DNA of 7,619 nt from Clostridiales bacterium (lineage in GTDB: Bacteria > Bacillota > Clostridia > Oscillospirales > Oscillospiraceae). The translations under genes were made by a program, and so were the position numbers. The DNA lies in the NCBI GenBank assembly GCA_021200895.1, contig JAJQFX010000041.1:1-7619 (forward strand), given 5' to 3'. Positions 5,499 through 7,619 of this stretch are shown here, in pieces. A model generated the notes under the pieces. That model saw only the letters and a list, made by a program, of their open reading frames with translations. It searched no databases and was not told the origin of the DNA. Numbering within the stretch: the first letter of the stretch is position 1; each line of letters starts with the position of its first letter.

Positions 5499-5532
5499 AA
5501 CGCCGCCGCAGGCAAAACTGCGGCGGCGTTTT
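5499..5532 (+). terminator. Rho-independent terminator of the marR operon
   Basis: A perfect 13-bp stem (5499-5511 with 5518-5530) with a 6-nt loop starts 20 nt after the stop codon and runs into TTTT (5529-5532). It is a textbook intrinsic terminator on the plus strand. Confidence 0.9.
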
Positions 5533-5540
5533 GCTGTCAA

Positions 5541-5584
5541 GCAGCGCCCTGGGGGGCCGCCCGCCCCACCGCAGGGCGTTCTGC
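5541..5584. other. GC-rich hairpin downstream of the marR-operon terminator
   Basis: GCAG/CTGC and GCCCTG/CAGGGC pair with a small interior bulge around a G- and C-rich inner loop. On the plus strand it is followed by the T-rich stretch TCAAATTTTATAGTTTTG. It may be a backup terminator. No gene lies here. Confidence 0.4.
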
Positions 5585-5622
5585 TCAAATTTTATAGTTT
5601 TGTAACAGTTTCCCATAAACTT

Positions 5623-5650
5623 CTGTAACAACCGGGGTGTATCTTATAGA
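5623..5650 (+). promoter_or_regulatory. Possible promoter for a small intergenic transcript
   Basis: -35-like CTGTAA (5623-5628, 3 of 6) and -10 TATAGA (5645-5650, 4 of 6) are separated by 16 bp. TGTAACA occurs twice, at 5601-5607 and 5624-5630, the second copy overlapping the -35. Transcription would start near 5657. The match is weak by itself; the terminator downstream makes it worth noting. Confidence 0.3.
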
Positions 5651-5656
5651 CATGAG

Positions 5657-5745
5657 CTGAGCAACTTCTTCTTTTCATTCTATCCTCCCTAATTTCCCTA
5701 AAGGAACAGGCGGCAACCGTTCGGTTGCCGCCTGTTTCCGTTTCT
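5657..5745 (+). ncRNA. Candidate small RNA with CU-rich anti-Shine-Dalgarno stretch and terminator
   Basis: About 90 nt in the convergent gap, bounded by a possible promoter and a strong hairpin followed by a T-rich tail (TTTCCGTTTCTC). The 5' part is unstructured and pyrimidine-rich, with ATCCTCCC (5682-5689) and TTTCCC (5693-5698). ATCCTCC is the exact complement of GGAGGAT, the ribosome binding site of the DUF1349 gene next door, and would pair with many AGGAGG sites. C/U-rich single-stranded seeds ahead of a terminator are known in Gram-positive sRNAs such as RsaE/RoxS and the streptococcal csRNAs. No open reading frame with a ribosome binding site is present. This is inference from architecture; no known RNA family was recognised. 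Confidence 0.35.
5703..5738. terminator. Strong hairpin, probable bidirectional terminator in the convergent gap
   Basis: A perfect 14-bp stem (5705-5718 with 5723-5736), extended by a G-U and a G-C pair, closes the 4-nt loop GTTC. On the plus strand a T-rich tail follows. On the minus strand it starts about 20 nt after the DUF1349 stop codon but is followed only by CCTTTAGGG. It probably ends the serC operon and any plus-strand transcript from this gap. Confidence 0.7.
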
Positions 5746-5757
5746 CAGGAGGGTAGT

Positions 5758-6363
5758 TTAAGGTTCATCCGGCTGCTGGCCGTCGTGGGCCTTCCACTGG
5801 CACTCCATCAGCTGAGGATGGGAGAACTCTGCCTGAAAGGAGGAGTCCTCCGGGGAGCAGGCGTAGACGCCAAAGCGGATTTTCCCGCCCCCTTTGTGGA
5901 GGTGGCAAATGCGCATTTGCCGGAAGGTCACGCCGTCCTCCGAACATTCGATGCAGTAATCGTCCTCCCTCCGGCTGAGCCGGTACCACATGGATTTGAC
6001 CGAGGCGGGAATCTCCGTGGTGGCCCAATCGGAATAGCCCCCGTTGGTGACGACGCTGCCCAGGTGCTGGAACACGTCGTTTTCATACTCCACCGACGCT
6101 TTCAGCCAGTTTTCGCTGTCCAGGTACAGGACGACGCCGCACTGGTCGAACCGATGATGGCTGTCAGAAAAGTCGGTTTTCACCACGAAGCTGAAATAGG
6201 GCTCCTCCGTCTCCATTTGGAACACCGGGGCGTTGTCGTTCCGGAAGTGGTAATAGGTGCGCTGCCACAGGTCGGTGTGGGGCCTCGTCACCACGGTGAG
6301 GTTCTCCCCCTCCACGCGGCAGGCCGCAGGCTCCCGCGTCCAGGTAAACGCTGTAAAGTCCAT
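5758..6363 (-). CDS. DUF1349 domain-containing protein (concanavalin-like fold)
   Basis: A 201-aa soluble protein with no signal peptide or membrane span, so cytoplasmic. It matches the DUF1349 family (PF07081; relatives of yeast 'regulation of enolase protein 1'), a jelly-roll, concanavalin A-like fold of unsettled function. Family landmarks are WTREPAACRV (8-17), DLWQRTYYHFRNDNAPVFQM (31-50), FDQCGVVLYLDSENWLKAS (72-90), SVVTNGGYSDWAT (103-115), MWYRLSRREDDY (125-136) and FGVYACSPEDSSF (164-176). It spans the whole family length. Start ATG 6363 has GGAGG 5 nt upstream; a TTG at 6375 lies inside that region and is rejected. The gene begins 17 bp after the serC stop and has no promoter of its own, so it is the second gene of a serC operon. 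The fold suggests carbohydrate binding, but a link to serine synthesis is not evident. Family assignment is confident; function is unknown. Confidence 0.93.
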   Translation of the reverse strand: MDFTAFTWTREPAACRVEGENLTVVTRPHTDLWQRTYYHFRNDNAPVFQMETEEPYFSFVVKTDFSDSHHRFDQCGVVLYLDSENWLKASVEYENDVFQHLGSVVTNGGYSDWATTEIPASVKSMWYRLSRREDDYCIECSEDGVTFRQMRICHLHKGGGKIRFGVYACSPEDSSFQAEFSHPQLMECQWKAHDGQQPDEP

Positions 6364-6380
6364 GGAATCCTCCAAAAAAC

Positions 6381-7466
6381 TCAGGCGTGCTCCGCCTCGA
6401 ACTTGCGCAGGCAGTCCACCAGCGCCTCCACGCCCGCCTTGGGCATGGCGTTGTAGATGGAGGCCCGGAGGCCGCCCACGGAGCGATGGCCCTTCAGGTT
6501 ATCCAGCCCGGCAGCCTTGGTGTAGGCCACGGCCTCGGCGTCCATCTCCTTGGAGGGGCTGACAAAGGTAACGTTCATCAGGCTGCGGAAGGGCTTCTCC
6601 ACCGTGCCGGAGAACAGGTTGGAGCTGTCCAGGAAGTCGTAGAGGATGGCGGCCTTCTCCTGGTTCTTCTGCGCCATGGCCTCCAGGCCGCCGTTTTTCA
6701 GCAGCAGCTTGAACACCTTGCCGCAGACGTAGATGTCCCAGCAGTTGGGGGTGTTGTACATGGAGCCGTTATCCGACTGCAAATCGTACCGCATATAGGC
6801 GGGGACGTGGGAATCCAGGTCGGAGCGGATCAAGTCCTCCCGGATGATGACGATGGCCATACCGGCGGGGCCCACGTTCTTCTGGACGCCGGCGTAAATC
6901 AGGCCGTAGTCCGTCACGTTGCAGGGCTTGGACAGGAACATGGAGCTCTGGTCGGCCACCAGAATCTTCCCCTTGGTGTTGGGGAGCTGCTGGAAGGTGG
7001 TGCCGTGGATGGTCTCGTTCTCGCAGATGTAGACGTAGTCCGCGTTCTCCCGGATGGGCAGGACGGAGCAGTCCGGAATGTAGGAGAAGTTCCGGTCAGC
7101 GGAGGTGGCGACGCACTGCACGTCGCCGTACTTCTTGGCCTCGGCGAAGGCCTTCTTGCTCCATGCGCCGGTGACGATGTAATCCGCAGCGCCGTTTTTC
7201 ATCAGGTTCATGGGGATGCCCGCGAATTGCAGCGTGGCCCCGCCCTGAATAAACAGCACCTTATAGTTCTCCGGAATCCCCATCAGGGTGCGGAGGTCGG
7301 CCTCGGCCTCGTCCGCGATTTGCTGGAACGCCTTGGAGCGGTGGGACATCTCCATCACGCTCATGCCGGTGCCGCGATAGTTCAGCATCTCATCCCGCAG
7401 CTCCTCCAGCACGCTCTCCGGCATGACGGCGGGGCCGGCGGAAAAGTTATAAATACGATCATACAT
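6381..7466 (-). CDS. serC: Phosphoserine aminotransferase
   Basis: A 361-aa PLP enzyme (EC 2.6.1.52) converting 3-phosphohydroxypyruvate and glutamate to O-phosphoserine and 2-oxoglutarate, the second step of serine synthesis; in some bacteria it also acts in the pyridoxal phosphate pathway. The family start YNFSAGPAVMPESVL (6-20) is intact. Substrate-contact residues are in MEMSHRSKAF (His42, Arg43). GGATLQF (75-81) and Trp102 belong to the cofactor site. ADQSSMF holds the Asp172 that pairs with the pyridine nitrogen. Lys196 in AGVQKNVGP forms the Schiff base. NTP (238-240) and HRSVGGLRASIYNA (327-340) complete the site. Start ATG 7466 has GGGAGG 9 nt upstream; an upstream 21-residue in-frame extension begins before the predicted promoter and is rejected. 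serA and serB are not within the window. The downstream partner is a DUF1349 gene. All catalytic positions are present. Confidence 0.97.
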   Translation of the reverse strand: MYDRIYNFSAGPAVMPESVLEELRDEMLNYRGTGMSVMEMSHRSKAFQQIADEAEADLRTLMGIPENYKVLFIQGGATLQFAGIPMNLMKNGAADYIVTGAWSKKAFAEAKKYGDVQCVATSADRNFSYIPDCSVLPIRENADYVYICENETIHGTTFQQLPNTKGKILVADQSSMFLSKPCNVTDYGLIYAGVQKNVGPAGMAIVIIREDLIRSDLDSHVPAYMRYDLQSDNGSMYNTPNCWDIYVCGKVFKLLLKNGGLEAMAQKNQEKAAILYDFLDSSNLFSGTVEKPFRSLMNVTFVSPSKEMDAEAVAYTKAAGLDNLKGHRSVGGLRASIYNAMPKAGVEALVDCLRKFEAEHA

Positions 7467-7500
7467 TGTGGTATGCCTCCCAAAATTCAGTTTCCCGTTT

Positions 7501-7529
7501 AGTATACCGCAAAATGCAAAGCAACGCAA
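7501..7529 (-). promoter_or_regulatory. Sigma-A promoter of the serC operon
   Basis: On the minus strand, -10 TATACT (7501-7506, 5 of 6) lies 17 bp downstream of -35 TTGCGT (7524-7529, 3 of 6). Transcription should start near 7494, leaving a leader of about 28 nt, too short for a riboswitch or T-box. Confidence 0.6.
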
Positions 7530-7619
7530 GCGGGAGAGGAAGGTTTTTGGGGGGGTCCGGGCGGTTTCCCTCGCGATTTATGCTGCCCCTAGAAGGGTGG
7601 GGAGCGCAGCGGAAATGCC
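7530..7619. other. Short non-coding right edge upstream of serC
   Basis: The last 90 bases hold no supported gene. They contain a G7 run (7549-7555) and GC-rich sequence; nothing further could be assigned. Confidence 0.4.

Noticed and set aside
4283..5515. Minus-strand open frame of 410 codons opposite the DUF4015-like gene
   Set aside because: Gly/Val-rich shadow composition. Its first codons lie inside the plus-strand terminator, and no promoter or ribosome binding site is seen.
5703..5738. Perfect inverted repeat as an insertion-sequence terminus or attachment site
   Set aside because: The arms are separated by only 4 nt, so it is a stem-loop. No transposase, target duplication or second copy is visible.
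7467..7500. T-box or serine-responsive leader before serC
   Set aside because: The predicted leader is only about 28 nt, too short for such an element.
6387..7502. Plus-strand open frame of 371 codons opposite serC
   Set aside because: serC on the minus strand is certain, with all catalytic residues; the opposite frame is a composition artefact.

Overview
The window looks like a chromosomal segment of a GC-rich, anaerobic Bacillota (Clostridia), most likely an Oscillospiraceae-type gut bacterium of the Flavonifractor/Lawsonibacter/Pseudoflavonifractor kind. This is inferred from the GC-rich coding DNA with AT-rich promoters, strong AGGAGG-type ribosome binding sites, the lipoprotein signal, the ECF sigma/membrane-protein pair and the overall protein style. 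No taxonomic marker is present, so the placement is an inference.

Layout. (1) Positions 1-2316, minus strand: the start of a BMP-family (nucleoside-type) ABC importer operon. It has a promoter near 2288-2316, a leader hairpin, the substrate-binding lipoprotein (884-2215), two strong stem-loops in a 160-bp gap, and then the ATP-binding subunit, which runs off the left edge. (2) Positions 2417-3415, minus strand: an autonomous ECF sigma factor gene overlapping by 11 nt a small single-pass membrane protein that is probably its anti-sigma or sensor partner, closed by a rho-independent terminator. (3) Positions 3351-3790: a 440-bp divergent intergenic region with an ECF-side promoter, an unexplained dyad-rich middle, and a near-consensus sigma-A promoter with AT-rich dyads for the marR side. 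(4) Positions 3791-5532, plus strand: a MarR-family regulator followed by a membrane-anchored protein with a diverged DUF4015 (putative glycoside hydrolase) domain, ended by a very clear terminator. (5) Positions 5533-5757: a non-coding convergent region with several hairpins and a possible small RNA carrying a CU-rich, anti-Shine-Dalgarno-like stretch. (6) Positions 5758-7529, minus strand: serC (phosphoserine aminotransferase) followed after 17 bp by a DUF1349 protein, with a recognisable promoter upstream of serC.

How the genes fit together. The ABC genes import a small molecule, probably a nucleoside. The sigma/membrane-protein pair is an envelope-signal response unit, and the MarR gene probably autoregulates its operon with the membrane-anchored cell-surface protein. 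SerC makes phosphoserine for serine biosynthesis, and why it shares an operon with a DUF1349 protein is not evident. The segment is mostly housekeeping or core in character: no mobile element, CRISPR array, tRNA or rRNA was seen. The least explained items are the candidate sRNA at 5657-5745, the apparently acid-stripped DUF4015 domain, the dual-start architecture of the sigma-linked membrane protein and the dyad-rich intergenic DNA at 3430-3680.
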